Shown here in pieces: positions 1 through 10,048 of a stretch of DNA of 64,000 bases. Under the pieces are notes generated by a model. It did no database searches. It was not told the origin of the DNA and saw only the letters and a program-made list of their open reading frames with translations. Each line of letters begins with the position of its first letter. Position 1 is the stretch's first letter. The stretch is from PNON01 sp963757065 (GTDB lineage: Bacteria; Chloroflexota; Anaerolineae; Anaerolineales; Anaerolineaceae), in the NCBI GenBank assembly GCA_963757065.1, contig CAVWQC010000007.1:992001-1056000 (forward strand), read 5' to 3'. The position numbers and the translations under genes are program-made.

Positions 1-2
1 CT

Positions 3-359
3 GGTACCAGGGTCAGATCCACAAGTATTCTTTGTGGTTACTCGGGAAGTCTTTCGACTATTGACCTGGCTGGTTTGCCTGGCATTATGAATGATCAATA
101 TCAATTCATTGAAGGTGTATCTTTAGTGATGAGAAATGCAGGGAATCCCATCATTGCTTTACCTGGCTCGTCCAAATTAAAAATTCAATTTGCTCTTCCT
201 GGTAATATTGATCCATCTTCGGTTTCGATTTTAGGATGGGATCAGAATTTGAACAACGGTGCTGGTGACTGGGTGACAATAAGCAGCCTGGAGATCGCCG
301 AAGGGTTTGCAACTATTACGGCTAATTACCCCGGATACTTTATTATGGTCATTAAATAG
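3..359 (+). CDS. C-terminal part of an unrecognised, probably surface-exposed protein (5' end outside window)
   Basis: The reading frame is open from the left edge of the window to a TAG at 357-359, so about 118 C-terminal residues are visible and the start is missing. I do not recognise a family. The segment is rich in Gly, Ser, Asn, Ile and Thr with alternating hydrophobic residues, as in beta-sandwich domains of secreted or cell-surface proteins. The last residues form a hydrophobic strand ending in Lys. A TTG and an ATG occur inside the frame (75 and 87), but neither has a convincing ribosome binding site. The frame also continues upstream without a stop, so this is most likely the end of a larger protein. 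It is followed by a 309-base non-coding stretch that holds a riboswitch. Function unknown. Confidence 0.5.
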   Translation, partial: GTRVRSTSILCGYSGSLSTIDLAGLPGIMNDQYQFIEGVSLVMRNAGNPIIALPGSSKLKIQFALPGNIDPSSVSILGWDQNLNNGAGDWVTISSLEIAEGFATITANYPGYFIMVIK

Positions 360-489
360 TTATTGAATGTGAAGATAGAAAAATTGGGGGAAGTAAACAA
401 AAAATCCAATAAAAGCTGATTTTGCATGGGATTTGTGCACAATACACATGCCCCTTGTATGCTCTTTATTGCTATGATAAACTTTCTAT

Positions 490-610
490 CAAGCAACTCA
501 TCGTGAGAGGTGGAGGGAACGGCCCTAAGAAACCTCGGCAACCATTCGAATAATCTCGATCATCTGGTGCCAAATCCGTCAGGACGCAATTTTTTCCTGA
601 AAGATGAGGA
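490..610 (+). promoter_or_regulatory. SAM-I (S-box) riboswitch aptamer
   Basis: The segment contains the conserved S-box core: an AGAGGTGGAGGGA block at 506-518, GGCCCTAAGAAACC at 521-534, a CGGCAACC block at 535-542, then a GGTGCCAA block at 566-573. A closing P1 helix can be drawn between CTCATC (497-502) and GATGAG (603-608). It lies directly upstream of a terminator hairpin and metH. Known S-boxes bind S-adenosylmethionine and switch off methionine genes by transcription termination, so high SAM should stop transcription before metH. The 360-490 stretch contains only AT-rich sequence with no clear promoter. Confidence 0.93.
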
Positions 611-628
611 TTATTGACATTAGTCAAT

Positions 629-656
629 ACCTCTCTATCTCAGGGAGGTTTTTTTA
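629..656 (+). terminator. Riboswitch-controlled intrinsic terminator
   Basis: A 7-bp stem (ACCTCTC at 629-635 with GGGAGGT at 643-649, one G-U pair) and a 7-base loop are followed by a run of seven T. It lies between the SAM-I aptamer and the ribosome binding site of metH. The 5' arm can pair partly with the 3' side of the aptamer P1 helix (AGAT with ATCT, GAGG with CCTC), which would form the competing antiterminator. This is the usual S-box expression platform. Confidence 0.85.
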
Positions 657-668
657 TCAGGAGGATCA

Positions 669-3600
669 TTGAAAGAACGACAGTATACGAATCGGCGGTA
701 TCTTGATCTGCTACCACAAAAAGTGGTGGTTTTCGATGGAGCAATGGGAACCAGCCTGCAAAAGATGAATTTATCAATGCAGCATTACGGTAGTGAAAAG
801 TTGGTTGGTTGCATTGATTTCCTTGTGATCAGTTATCCCGCAGCAGTTGAAGCCGTCCATCGGTCCTTTCTGGAGGTCGGGGTGGATGTCGTTGAGACTT
901 GTACTTTTCGTTCCAACCGTTTGACCCTCGGTGAATATGGACTTGGTGATAGGGTTATTGAGATCAACACTGCAGCTGCAAAGTTGGCAAAAAATCTGGC
1001 TGACGAATTTAGCAAACCCGATCATCCTCGTCTTGTTGCTGGATCCATAGGACCATCTGGAAAACTTGCCTTCGATAGACGACCCCCAGTTATCTGACAT
1101 TACTTTTGATCAGCTTTCGGATCTTTTCAAAGAGCAAGCGATCGGGTTACTTCAGGGAGGAGTGGATTTAATCCTGATCGAAACATCGCAAGATATTCTG
1201 GAGGTCAAAGCAGTAATTCATGGTGTTCACAGGGCATTTGAAGAAACTGGAGTATTTTTACCAATTCAGGCTCAAGTCACATTGGACACAACAGGAAGAA
1301 TGCTTTTAGGAACAGACATTACAGCGGTAGAGAAGATCCTGGATGGATTGGCGATTGATGTCATCGGGTTGAACTGTTCCACCGGACCGGACTATATGCG
1401 TGAACCAATAATGACCCTGGATGAAATATCTCCTCTTCCGATCTCCTGTATTCCCAACGCAGGCTTACCATTGAATATTGATGGTCAGGCAGTGTACCCA
1501 TTACAGCCGGAACCTTTCGCTGAGGCATTATTCGAGTTTGCGGAAAAATACCATGTGAATGTAGTAGGTGGTTGTTGTGGGACCACCCCGCAACATATGC
1601 GCTTACTGGTGGATAAGGTGGCAAATATATCCATAACAGCCAGGCCACATCAATCGATACCATACCTGGCATCAGCAGTGGATGCAATCCAGACCAGACA
1701 GGTACCCCCTCCTTTCCTGATTGGTGAAAGAATGAATGCCCAGGGAAGTGCAAAGTTCAAAAAGCTTCTATTGGCGGAAGATTATGATGGAATGTTGGCA
1801 ATTGCCCGCTCACAGGTGGCAAATGGTGCTCATGGACTTGATATCAGTGTTGCAGTAACCGAACGCGCTGATGAAAAAGAGATGATGCAAAAGGTTATAA
1901 AAAAAGTATCACCAGTAGTAAAGACCCCTTTCATCATCGACTCTACAGAAGTTGATGTGATGGAAACAGCACTCAAAACCGCACCCGGAAAGTGTTTGAT
2001 CAATTCCACCAATCTTGAAGCAGGGCGGACAAAAGCAGACAAGATATTCGGACTTGCTAAGAAATACAATGCTGCTGTTCTGGCCTTAACTATTGATGAA
2101 ATTGGCATGGCTAAAACCGCCAGCCGTAAACTGGAAATAGCTCAAAAAATATTTGGTATCGCAGTTGATGAATTTGGACTAAAACCAGAAGATCTGATCA
2201 TCGATGCCTTAACTTTCACTCTTGCGACCGGGGATGCAGATTTTATCAACTCAGCCAAAGAGACACTCGATGGGATTAGGCTTATAAAAGCGAACCTGCC
2301 TGGAGTATTAACGTCCCTGGGTGTCAGTAATGTCTCATTCGGTTTGGCTCCAAATTGTAGAGGCGTACTAAATAGTGTTATGCTCCATAATTCTGTTCAG
2401 GCAGGCCTGGATATGGCTATTGTCAATCCTGCCCAGATCATTCCCTACTCAGACATCCCCTCTCAAGAGATCGACCTATGTGAGGATCTGATCTATAACC
2501 GGAGGGAAGATGCCCTCGCACGTTTGATAGAGCATTTTTCATCTGAGGGAGCCTCTTCCGGCAACAGGCAGGATGTTGTCGATCCATTAGTCGGACTGTC
2601 ACCCGAAGAACGACTACATTGGAAGATTTTGCACAGGGTAAAAGATGATGTTGAGGTGGATATTGATGAAATATTAAAACCATTCGATGGTACAGAAAAA
2701 TCCAAACGAGCGGTGGATATTCTTAATCAGGTTCTCCTCCCTGCGATGAAAGAAGTCGGGGATAAATTTGGAGCCGGCGAACTGATACTACCTTTTGTAC
2801 TGCAATCTGCAGAAGTGATGAAGAAGACAGTCAGCCACCTGGAAAATTATCTAGAGAAGAAAGCTGGAACCAGCAAAGGGTTGATCGTCCTGGCTACCGT
2901 ATATGGTGATGTACACGATATCGGAAAAAACCTGGTGAAAACGATTCTCTCAAATAATGGATATGAAGTGATCGACCTGGGAAAGCAGGTACCAGCGGAA
3001 ACGATTATTTCAAAAGCCATCGAGGTAAAAGCTGATGCAATTGGATTGAGTGCCCTTTTAGTGAGTACCAGCAAACAAATGCCATTGATCATTAACGAAC
3101 TTGACAGGAGAGGGATTAAACTTCCAGTGTTGATCGGTGGAGCTGCAATTAATGAGCGTTTTGGCCGGCGAATATTGATGACAGAAAACAACCATTATTA
3201 TCAAGGTGGTGTGTTTTATTGTAAGGACGCATTCGAAGGCCTCAATACAATGGATAGAATTGGAGATCCCGCAACTCATGACGCTGCATATGTAGACTTG
3301 ATCAAAGATGCAGATTTTGAACATGGCAGAGCTGCTGCTGTGAAAGTACCTGTTTCAATAAAAGATGAGCAAAAAAGGGTGCCTGAAGTAGATTCGATCC
3401 CGGTTCCACCTGATTGGAATACCCATTATGCAGATGCATTACCACTAGCCCAGGTATTTGCCCATATCGGTAAAAATGAACTTTTCCGATTGTCATGGGG
3501 TGCAAAAAACCTGCATGGAGAGCAGTGGGAACAGACCAAAGCAGAATTCGAGGAACGCTTCCTGCGAATGAAGTCAGAGGCGATCAAAGAAAGCTGGTTA

Positions 3601-4191
3601 AAACCACAGGGGGTTTATGGATATTTTCCAGCTCAGGCGGACGGGAATGATCTGCTGGTATATTCACCTGAGTCCATAAAGTCAGGAAAACCGGTAATAT
3701 TGGAACGTTTCACTTTCCCGCGCCAATCAAGCGGAGATGGGTTAAGCCTTGCAGATTACTTCGCTCCGGTCAAATCCGGGAAAATGGATGTTGTTGTATT
3801 TCAGGTTGTAACTGTTGGTGAAGAAGCCACCCACCGGTTTGATAATTTCCAACAGGATGCAAATTATTCTGAAGCATATTTTACCCATGGTCTGGCAGTT
3901 CAGACCGCCGAAGCAACCGCTGAATACTTGCATCAATTCATCCGCACCGAATTAAAGATAGGGAATGGTCAGGGGAAGCGTTATTCATGGGGTTATCCTG
4001 CCATTCCAGAATTGGCAGATCATGAAAAGGTATTTCGACTCTTAGGTGTCGAAAAATTGATGAAAATGACTTTAACGTCAGCTTATCAACTTGTCCCTGA
4101 ACAATCTACGGCAGCGATCATCGTTCATCACCCAGCAGCACGATACTTCAATATTGGTGAGTCTCGAATTGAACAATTAACCAGAGGATAA
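669..4191 (+). CDS. metH: Cobalamin-dependent methionine synthase MetH, with one apparent frameshift
   Basis: MetH transfers a methyl group from methyl-THF via cobalamin to homocysteine. All four modules are visible in the joined frames (about 1,170 residues): the homocysteine domain with the zinc motif GGCCGTTP near residue 300, the pterin-binding domain beginning near PFLIGERMN, the cobalamin domain with DVHDIG near residue 747, and the C-terminal reactivation domain with RYSWGYPAIP. The start is TTG at 669, with an AGGAGG site at 659-664. The frame breaks at about 1062-1070: frame one reads GPSGKL then drifts to a TGA near 1097, while frame two resumes as PSIDDPQLSD. Removing one base in CTTGCC restores continuity. 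This could be a sequencing error or a true mutation. The gene lies behind the SAM riboswitch and 7 bases before the MetF-fusion gene. Confidence 0.88.
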
Positions 4192-4198
4192 ATGAATT

Positions 4199-6067
4199 AT
4201 GAGTAAACTTTCCGGAATTCTGGAAGATTTGCAAGCTGGTAAAGCCCTGCTTTCTGATGGTGCAATGGGAACCATTCTCCATTCGAGGGGAGAGGATTTT
4301 GAGCAGTGTTTTGACGAACTCAACCTGACGAATCCGGGTATTGTTGCTGAGATCCACCGTTCTTATATTGAGGCCGGATCTCAGATGATCCAGACCAATA
4401 CATTCGGCGCAAACCGGTATAAGTTGTCGAAACATGGTCTGGAAGATAAGGTCCTGGAAGTAAACCTGGCGGGTGTTGAGCTGGCGAAAAAGGTTATCCA
4501 GGCTTCTTTCAAAAAAGTGCTGATTGCCGGGGATGTTGGTCCGTTGGGAGTGAGAATAGCTCCATTTGGAAGAGTCAAACCTGAGCAGGCCAGGGAAGTC
4601 TTCCGGGAACAGATCCAGGCATTGATCTCAAGTGGAGTGGATCTGATCATCATCGAGACTTTCAGCGATCTTTACGAAATCAGGGAAGCAATCATCGCAG
4701 CAAAATCAATCGATCAAAAAATCCCGGTCATCGCATCGATGACGTACACTCGGGATGATCTGACCTTACTGGGGGATTCTCCGGCAAGAGTGGCAGCCAA
4801 GCTAAAAGATGCTGGTGCCGATGTTATCGGGGTGAATTGCTCAGGTGGACCTGCCCAAATACTAAGGGTTTTAAAACAAATGCAGCAGGCAGTCCCGGAT
4901 GGTTTATTCTCTGTGATGCCGAACGCAGGTTGGCCGGAACAGGTAGCTGGACGAATTATGTATCCAGCAGCCCCGGAATATTTTGGCGATTATGCAGTTA
5001 CCTACCGGCAGGCAGGAGCAAGTATCATTGGGGGCTGCTGTGGAACAACTCCAGAGCATATTGCATTTATGAGTTCTGCTCTGGCAAAATTACCAATTAT
5101 GAAACGAAGTTCTGCTGCTAAAGTTTCTTTAAAGATAATTGAAAAGGAAGAAGTTGTACGTGAAGCTCCTACACTTTTCGCACAAAAATTGGCTGCAGGA
5201 AAATTTGTGACAGCAGTGGAAATGGATCCACCCCGTGGACTTTCGACCCATAAATTGCTGGCTGGTGCCAGTCTACTCGCAGAAGCTGGAGCGGATGTGA
5301 TCGATGTAGCAGATAGCCCGATGGCTCGGATGCGAATGAGTCCCTGGGCAGTGTGCAGCTTGATCCAAAAGCGAACAAATATCGAGACGGTACTGCATTT
5401 TCCTACCCGTGGGCGTAATATGCTTCGTGTTCAGGGAGATCTGCTGGCCGCTCATGCCCTGGGTATCCGCAATGTTTTTGTTGTTATGGGTGATCCCACC
5501 GCAATAGGCGATTATCCTGAGGCGATGGATAATTATGATCTGGTCCCTTCAGGGCTTATCAAATTGATCAAGCAGGGATTTAACGAAGGACTGGACCATT
5601 CCGGTTCTGAAATTGGCCAGCCGACGACATTCTTTGTAGGATGCGCTTTGAATTTAACCGCGAAAGATCCTGATTTGGAAATAAAGAATTTGCAGAGAAA
5701 AATAAAGGCAGGTGTGGATTTTATTTTGACCCAACCAGTCTTTGATCCGACTGTCGCCTCAAAATTCTTGAGTTACTACCATAATCAACATGGCAAAATA
5801 CCGGTTCCTGTTGTCATGGGTGTGCTTCCGCTTAATAATCCGCGTCACGCCGCATTTCTTCACCATGAAGTACCAGGCATCACAATCCCTGAAACAACGA
5901 TGCAGAGAATGAATAATGCAACAGGTCCCACCGATCAATTAGGGGTCGCTCTCACCCTCGAGGTCATTGATGCAATGAGGTCGCAAATTCAGGGTGTTTA
6001 CATCATGCCAGCTTTTTCCCGTTATGATCTCGTTGCAGAAATTGTAGATGGAATTATAAATAAATAA
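4199..6067 (+). CDS. yitJ: Bifunctional homocysteine S-methyltransferase / 5,10-methylenetetrahydrofolate reductase
   Basis: 622 residues with the domain order of Bacillus YitJ. The N-terminal homocysteine methyltransferase domain (about 1-300) has DGAMGT near its start, VNCSGGP in the middle and the zinc motif GGCCGTTP near residue 277. It is followed by a MetF-type methylenetetrahydrofolate reductase barrel (about 325-622). That barrel contains EMDPPRG, the VVMGDP stretch of the flavin/folate pocket and FILTQPVFD. The reductase makes methyl-THF, the substrate of MetH encoded just upstream, so the two genes form one methionine unit under the SAM riboswitch. The ATG at 4199 is preceded by AGAGGA, and the gap from metH is 7 bases. 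The chain is intact. Whether the N-terminal domain methylates homocysteine directly with another donor is not visible from sequence. Confidence 0.93.
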   Translation: MSKLSGILEDLQAGKALLSDGAMGTILHSRGEDFEQCFDELNLTNPGIVAEIHRSYIEAGSQMIQTNTFGANRYKLSKHGLEDKVLEVNLAGVELAKKVIQASFKKVLIAGDVGPLGVRIAPFGRVKPEQAREVFREQIQALISSGVDLIIIETFSDLYEIREAIIAAKSIDQKIPVIASMTYTRDDLTLLGDSPARVAAKLKDAGADVIGVNCSGGPAQILRVLKQMQQAVPDGLFSVMPNAGWPEQVAGRIMYPAAPEYFGDYAVTYRQAGASIIGGCCGTTPEHIAFMSSALAKLPIMKRSSAAKVSLKIIEKEEVVREAPTLFAQKLAAGKFVTAVEMDPPRGLSTHKLLAGASLLAEAGADVIDVADSPMARMRMSPWAVCSLIQKRTNIETVLHFPTRGRNMLRVQGDLLAAHALGIRNVFVVMGDPTAIGDYPEAMDNYDLVPSGLIKLIKQGFNEGLDHSGSEIGQPTTFFVGCALNLTAKDPDLEIKNLQRKIKAGVDFILTQPVFDPTVASKFLSYYHNQHGKIPVPVVMGVLPLNNPRHAAFLHHEVPGITIPETTMQRMNNATGPTDQLGVALTLEVIDAMRSQIQGVYIMPAFSRYDLVAEIVDGIINK

Positions 6068-6226
6068 ATCAATTTTGAATACTGGATTATTCTGGGTGAT
6101 AACATTTAGTATTTCACATTTATTAAATACAGCGGGTAAAAATAATACAAAGCCTAAACATTTCGAAATAGTGCTGGATTATGCATTCCTTAGGTATATT
6201 CAGTATATAATATCAGAGGAGAAAAT

Positions 6227-6997
6227 ATGCTGCTGGCAATCGATATCGGCAATACCAATCTCACGATAGGTTTGTACAAAGGCGATACGTTCGGCGCGCA
6301 TTGGCGACTGGGCACTGACCATCGCCGCATGCCTGATGAGTATGGTCTTCAATTATTGGGGTTATTGGAGCATGCTGGATTGCAGCCGGCTGATTTAACC
6401 GGAGTGAGTCTTTCGTCGGTTGTCCCGCAATTAACACCAAGGTTAATCGAGGCCAGTAACAGATATCTTCATCAAAATCCACTTGTTGTTGGACCAGACC
6501 TGAAAACAGGAATTACGATTAAATACCACAGCCCGGCTTCAGTTGGACCTGATCGTATAGCCGATGCCGCTGCAACTGTAAAATTGTATGGAGCTCCGGC
6601 AATAATCGTAGACTTTGGGACAGCGACTACATTCAATGTGATCAATGCTGAAAATGAGTACCTGGGAGGGGCGATCGCTCCGGGTGTGTTGACTGCAGCA
6701 GATGCATTAACTGAGCACACCAGCAGACTCCCACGGATCGATGTTGTCAAACCTCCATCGGTGATCGGGATGAATACTGTACATGCCATGCAATCGGGTC
6801 TGTATTATGGTTATGTTGCTTTGGTGGAAGGAATGATAACTCGAATGAAAGCCGAAATGAGTGGCCAGGTAAAAACAATTGCCACGGGTGGATTGGCAGA
6901 ACTGATCGCTCAAGAGACAAAGATATTCGACATAATTTCACCCTGGTTGACCCTGGAAGGATTACGCATCCTCTGGGAGTTAAATAGGATCAAATAA
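6227..6997 (+). CDS. coaX: Type III pantothenate kinase
   Basis: 256 residues, usual for CoaX. It phosphorylates pantothenate, the first step of coenzyme A synthesis. It begins with the ASKHA phosphate-binding motif DIGNTN (residues 5-10). GPDRIADAAA and the IVDFGTATTFNVI stretch follow in the middle, and the adenosine-side ATGGLAEL is near the C-terminus. Type III enzymes need a monovalent cation and are not inhibited by CoA (family knowledge). AGAGGAG lies just before the ATG. It is followed after one base by coaBC, so the two form a coenzyme A operon. The 159 bases upstream hold AT-rich DNA with no clear promoter; a short frame there (6075-6269) overlaps the start and is not supported. Confidence 0.95.
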   Translation: MLLAIDIGNTNLTIGLYKGDTFGAHWRLGTDHRRMPDEYGLQLLGLLEHAGLQPADLTGVSLSSVVPQLTPRLIEASNRYLHQNPLVVGPDLKTGITIKYHSPASVGPDRIADAAATVKLYGAPAIIVDFGTATTFNVINAENEYLGGAIAPGVLTAADALTEHTSRLPRIDVVKPPSVIGMNTVHAMQSGLYYGYVALVEGMITRMKAEMSGQVKTIATGGLAELIAQETKIFDIISPWLTLEGLRILWELNRIK

Positions 6998-6998
6998 A

Positions 6999-8231
6999 AT
7001 GAATATACTTCAGGGAAAAACAATTTTGCTTGGAATCACGGGTTCGATCGCCGCTTATAAAGGGGTCGAACTGGCTTCCCGATTAACCCAGGAAGGTGCG
7101 CTGGTTGATGTCATTCTGACACCATCCGCTCAGAAATTTGTGACACCTTTGACCTTCCAATCGGTAACCGGGCGAAAAGCGTATACAGATGAGGATCTGT
7201 GGGGTGGAGAAGGTCATGTCACTCATATTGGATTAGGCAGGGTGGGAGATATTCTCATTGTTGCGCCTGCCAGCGCAAATACGATCGCGCGTCTGGCTCA
7301 AGGATTGGCCGATAATTTGCTCTGTGTATCTGCCCTGGCAGCAAGATGCCCATTGATAATCGCTCCGGCGATGGATGCGGGTATGTACAGTCACCCAGCC
7401 ACTCAGGCGAACATGGCAATTCTCAAAGAACGTGGAGCAACTTTCATTGGCCCAGCAGCAGGACATCTTGCATCCGGATTGGTTGGTGTTGGCCGGATGG
7501 AAGAAACAGGATTGATCATGGGAGCTGCCAGGTGGAAACTTGGCCGATCAGGTGACTTGGCCGGTAAGAAGATCATCGTTACAGCAGGCGGAACTCAGGA
7601 AGCAATTGATCCGGTTCGGATAATCAGTAATCGTTCCACAGGTAAACAAGGTTTTGCCCTGGCTCAAGCTGCTATAGACCGTGGGGCAGACCTTACGCTG
7701 ATCTCTGCGAACAGTACCCAGCCAGCTCCATATGGCTGTAAATTGATTGACGTTAATTCTGCAGCAGGGATGCTGGGTGCAGTTATGGATGAAATAAAAG
7801 ATGCAGATGGGTTAATCATGGCGGCTGCAGTAGCTGATTTTAAACCAATCAAAACTGAAGAAGAGAAAATTAAAAAAGACACAGGAATATCCGCAATTGC
7901 CATTGAACCGACTACAGACATATTAGCAGAAGTTGCCCACCACCGACAATCCTTACCAAGATTGAAATTTGTGATCGGATTTGCCGCTGAAAGCCAGGAT
8001 CTGCTTGAGAATGCCCGGATCAAACTTAAAAAGAAAAAACTGGAATTGATCGTCGCAAATGATATTAGCGCTTCGGATGCAGGGTTTGGAGTTGATTCAA
8101 ACCGTGTCATTTTGATCCAACCGGATGGCAGTGCAGAGGCTCTTCCATTAATGACAAAATTTGAGGTAGCTGAGACAATTCTTGAAAAGGCAACCCAAAT
8201 GCTCGGATTGTTCTCAGGTGCTGATCAATGA
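6999..8231 (+). CDS. coaBC: Phosphopantothenoylcysteine decarboxylase / phosphopantothenate-cysteine ligase
   Basis: 410 residues, normal for bifunctional CoaBC (Dfp). The N-terminal FMN-dependent decarboxylase (about 1-180) has GITGSIAAYK, the active-site His in GHVTHIGLGR and the PASANTIARL motif. The C-terminal ligase (about 190-400) has TAGGTQEAIDPVR, the SNRSTGKQG motif and AAAVADFKP. Together these convert 4'-phosphopantothenate plus cysteine to 4'-phosphopantetheine, using CTP in bacterial enzymes. One odd point is that the decarboxylase substrate clamp, usually PxMNxxMW, reads PAMDAGMY, with Asp for Asn and Tyr for Trp. The gene follows coaX by one base, and its stop overlaps the start of the metallophosphoesterase gene (ATGA). 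Confidence 0.94.
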   Translation: MNILQGKTILLGITGSIAAYKGVELASRLTQEGALVDVILTPSAQKFVTPLTFQSVTGRKAYTDEDLWGGEGHVTHIGLGRVGDILIVAPASANTIARLAQGLADNLLCVSALAARCPLIIAPAMDAGMYSHPATQANMAILKERGATFIGPAAGHLASGLVGVGRMEETGLIMGAARWKLGRSGDLAGKKIIVTAGGTQEAIDPVRIISNRSTGKQGFALAQAAIDRGADLTLISANSTQPAPYGCKLIDVNSAAGMLGAVMDEIKDADGLIMAAAVADFKPIKTEEEKIKKDTGISAIAIEPTTDILAEVAHHRQSLPRLKFVIGFAAESQDLLENARIKLKKKKLELIVANDISASDAGFGVDSNRVILIQPDGSAEALPLMTKFEVAETILEKATQMLGLFSGADQ

Positions 8232-8956
8232 AAATACTGGTAATGTCGGACATTCATGCCAATATCAACGCTCTTGAATCAGTTATTGAAGATGCGGGTA
8301 AAGTGGATAGGGTATGGTGTTTGGGTGATCTGGTGGGATATGGCCCAGACCCTAATGAATGTATCAAGAAGATCAGATCACTGAAAAATTGTATTTGCCT
8401 GATGGGTAATCATGACTCAGCAGTCCTTGGAAACATGGATATGGAGGCATTTAATCGGGATGCCAGGTTATCGGTTGAGTGGAATCAAAGGGTGATTAAA
8501 CCTGAAAATATGAGTTTCTTGAAAAATTTATCAGAAAAACATATTGAGGAAGATGTAACATTGGCGCATGGAAGCCCGCGTAATCCTGTCTGGGAGTATA
8601 TTCTGGATTGGCAGGTAGCCATGAATAATCTTGACTATTTTGAAACCAATTTCTGTTTTGTCGGTCATACACACATTCCGGTGATTTTTCAGTTAACTGA
8701 AGAAGAGCTTGGTTCACAACTACAGATCCTCTCACCAATTGGCTCCGTTGAGTTGACGGGTAAAGCAATTGTTAACCCGGGTTCTGTCGGCCAACCCAGG
8801 GACAGAGATGCCAGGGCGGCTTACGCTATTTATGATACGGAATCAAAAATTTGGGAACCTCGGCGGGTTGCTTATAATATCGCGGAGGTCCAGAATAGAA
8901 TTACCCAATTTGGTCTCCCGGAAAGAAATGCATTGAGGATCGCAGATGGGTGGTAA
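8228..8956 (+). CDS. Calcineurin-like metallophosphoesterase, YfcE/MJ0936-like
   Basis: 242 residues with the full set of metallophosphoesterase metal ligands: SDIHANINAL at the N-terminus, GDLVGYGPDP, the GNHD motif, a His in LAHGSPR and GHTHIP towards the end. These build the two-metal centre of small bacterial phosphodiesterases. The natural substrate cannot be read from sequence. The VGYGPDPNECI form is typical of a widespread subgroup usually annotated only as metallophosphoesterase. It overlaps the coaBC stop by 4 bases, suggesting translational coupling, and precedes the DUF4349 lipoprotein gene. No signal peptide is visible, so it should be cytoplasmic. Confidence 0.85.
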   Translation: MKILVMSDIHANINALESVIEDAGKVDRVWCLGDLVGYGPDPNECIKKIRSLKNCICLMGNHDSAVLGNMDMEAFNRDARLSVEWNQRVIKPENMSFLKNLSEKHIEEDVTLAHGSPRNPVWEYILDWQVAMNNLDYFETNFCFVGHTHIPVIFQLTEEELGSQLQILSPIGSVELTGKAIVNPGSVGQPRDRDARAAYAIYDTESKIWEPRRVAYNIAEVQNRITQFGLPERNALRIADGW

Positions 8957-9017
8957 TGGAACTATTTCGACCACAAAACGTCAAATGATTGGAATTAATC
9001 ATATTGTGGAGGAAAGA

Positions 9018-9974
9018 ATGAAAATAAAAACCCTGGCACTACTCTTATTATCAGTGATTTTACTATCTTCTTGTGCAGCTGCCCGAAACCAAACATCAAC
9101 GGATAACTTTGCTGGATCTGCTCCAGCACCAATGGCTCCAGCTATGGAAAGGGCTTCATTGCCTGAAGCACCGATGGAAGATAAATCTTTCTCTGAAAGT
9201 GGAGCTGTCGGCGGGATTGTGACTGACCGCCTTGTAATTAAAAACGGGACTATTTCGATCATCGTTGTTGACCCTGGCAAGAGCATGGAAACTATTGCCG
9301 CAATGGCTGACGAGATGGGTGGATGGGTTGTATCCTCAAACCTGTATAAGATTCAAACTAGCGAGGGGGTTGAAATCCCTCAGGCTAATATCAACATTCG
9401 CGTACCTGAAGCAAAATTAAATGAAGCTTTGACAAAAATCAAAGCAGAGGTAAAGAATCTTGCCACAGATATTCGATCTGAGAATGTTAGTGGTCAGGAT
9501 GTTACCGCAGAATATACCGATCTGACCTCACGCCGGAATAATCTTGAAAGAGCAGAAGCTCAACTACAAGAGATCATGGCATCTGCCACCAAGACCGAAG
9601 ACGTGTTGAATGTATTCAATCAACTGACCCAAATTCGCGGCGAGATAGAAGTGATCAAAGGTCAGATGAAATACTATGAAGAATCTTCAAACTTCTCTGC
9701 GATCAATGTCGAATTAATCTCGCAAGAATCCATCAAACCGATCACAGTAGCCGGGTGGCAGCCACAGGGTGTAGCCCGCGACGCAGTCCAGGCATTGATC
9801 AATACATTCAAAACCCTTGTAAATATACTCATCTACCTTGTTATCCTGGTTCTCCCCATATTGCTGGTTCTATATGGTGTTGTCAGATTACTGATCTGGC
9901 TCTTCAAGCTGCTGTTCTTGAGAAAAAAGCCCAAAAAAGTGAATGATATAGTAACCAACATCGAGACAAAATAA
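9018..9974 (+). CDS. DUF4349 lipoprotein with C-terminal membrane anchor
   Basis: The ATG at 9018 is chosen over an upstream frame extension because GGAGGAAAG lies just before it and the protein then begins with a lipoprotein signal (MKIKTLALLLLSVI, lipobox SSCA). About 318 residues. A Pro/Ala/Met-rich linker is followed by the DUF4349 domain: a beta-alpha segment with ETIAAMADEMGGWV, then a long coiled coil around residues 160-230 (AEYTDLTSRRNNLERAEAQL). The C-terminus has one or two hydrophobic helices (LVILVLPILLVLYGVV) and a Lys/Arg-rich cytoplasmic tail. The family has no established biochemical role; a function at the outer face of the membrane is inferred. A strong terminator follows the gene. 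Confidence 0.83.
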   Translation: MKIKTLALLLLSVILLSSCAAARNQTSTDNFAGSAPAPMAPAMERASLPEAPMEDKSFSESGAVGGIVTDRLVIKNGTISIIVVDPGKSMETIAAMADEMGGWVVSSNLYKIQTSEGVEIPQANINIRVPEAKLNEALTKIKAEVKNLATDIRSENVSGQDVTAEYTDLTSRRNNLERAEAQLQEIMASATKTEDVLNVFNQLTQIRGEIEVIKGQMKYYEESSNFSAINVELISQESIKPITVAGWQPQGVARDAVQALINTFKTLVNILIYLVILVLPILLVLYGVVRLLIWLFKLLFLRKKPKKVNDIVTNIETK

Positions 9975-9989
9975 TTGATGATTAATTAT

Positions 9990-10025
9990 AAGAACCGGGT
10001 TGAATTTCAACCCGGTTCTTTTTTA
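9990..10025 (+). terminator. Intrinsic terminator after the DUF4349 gene
   Basis: A near-perfect inverted repeat (AGAACCGGGTTGAA at 9991-10004 with its complement ending at 10019) is followed by a T run. It closes the coaX-coaBC-phosphoesterase-DUF4349 unit. Confidence 0.9.
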
Positions 10026-10048
10026 ATGTTTTGACTCACATTTATTCA

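Noticed and set aside
1060..1100. Programmed ribosomal frameshifting in metH
   Set aside because: There is no slippery heptamer or downstream structure, and similar +1 breaks occur in seven other unrelated genes, which favours sequence error.
6075..6269. A 64-codon open frame upstream of and overlapping coaX
   Set aside because: No ribosome binding site, no family resemblance, AT-rich composition, and it runs into the well-supported coaX start.
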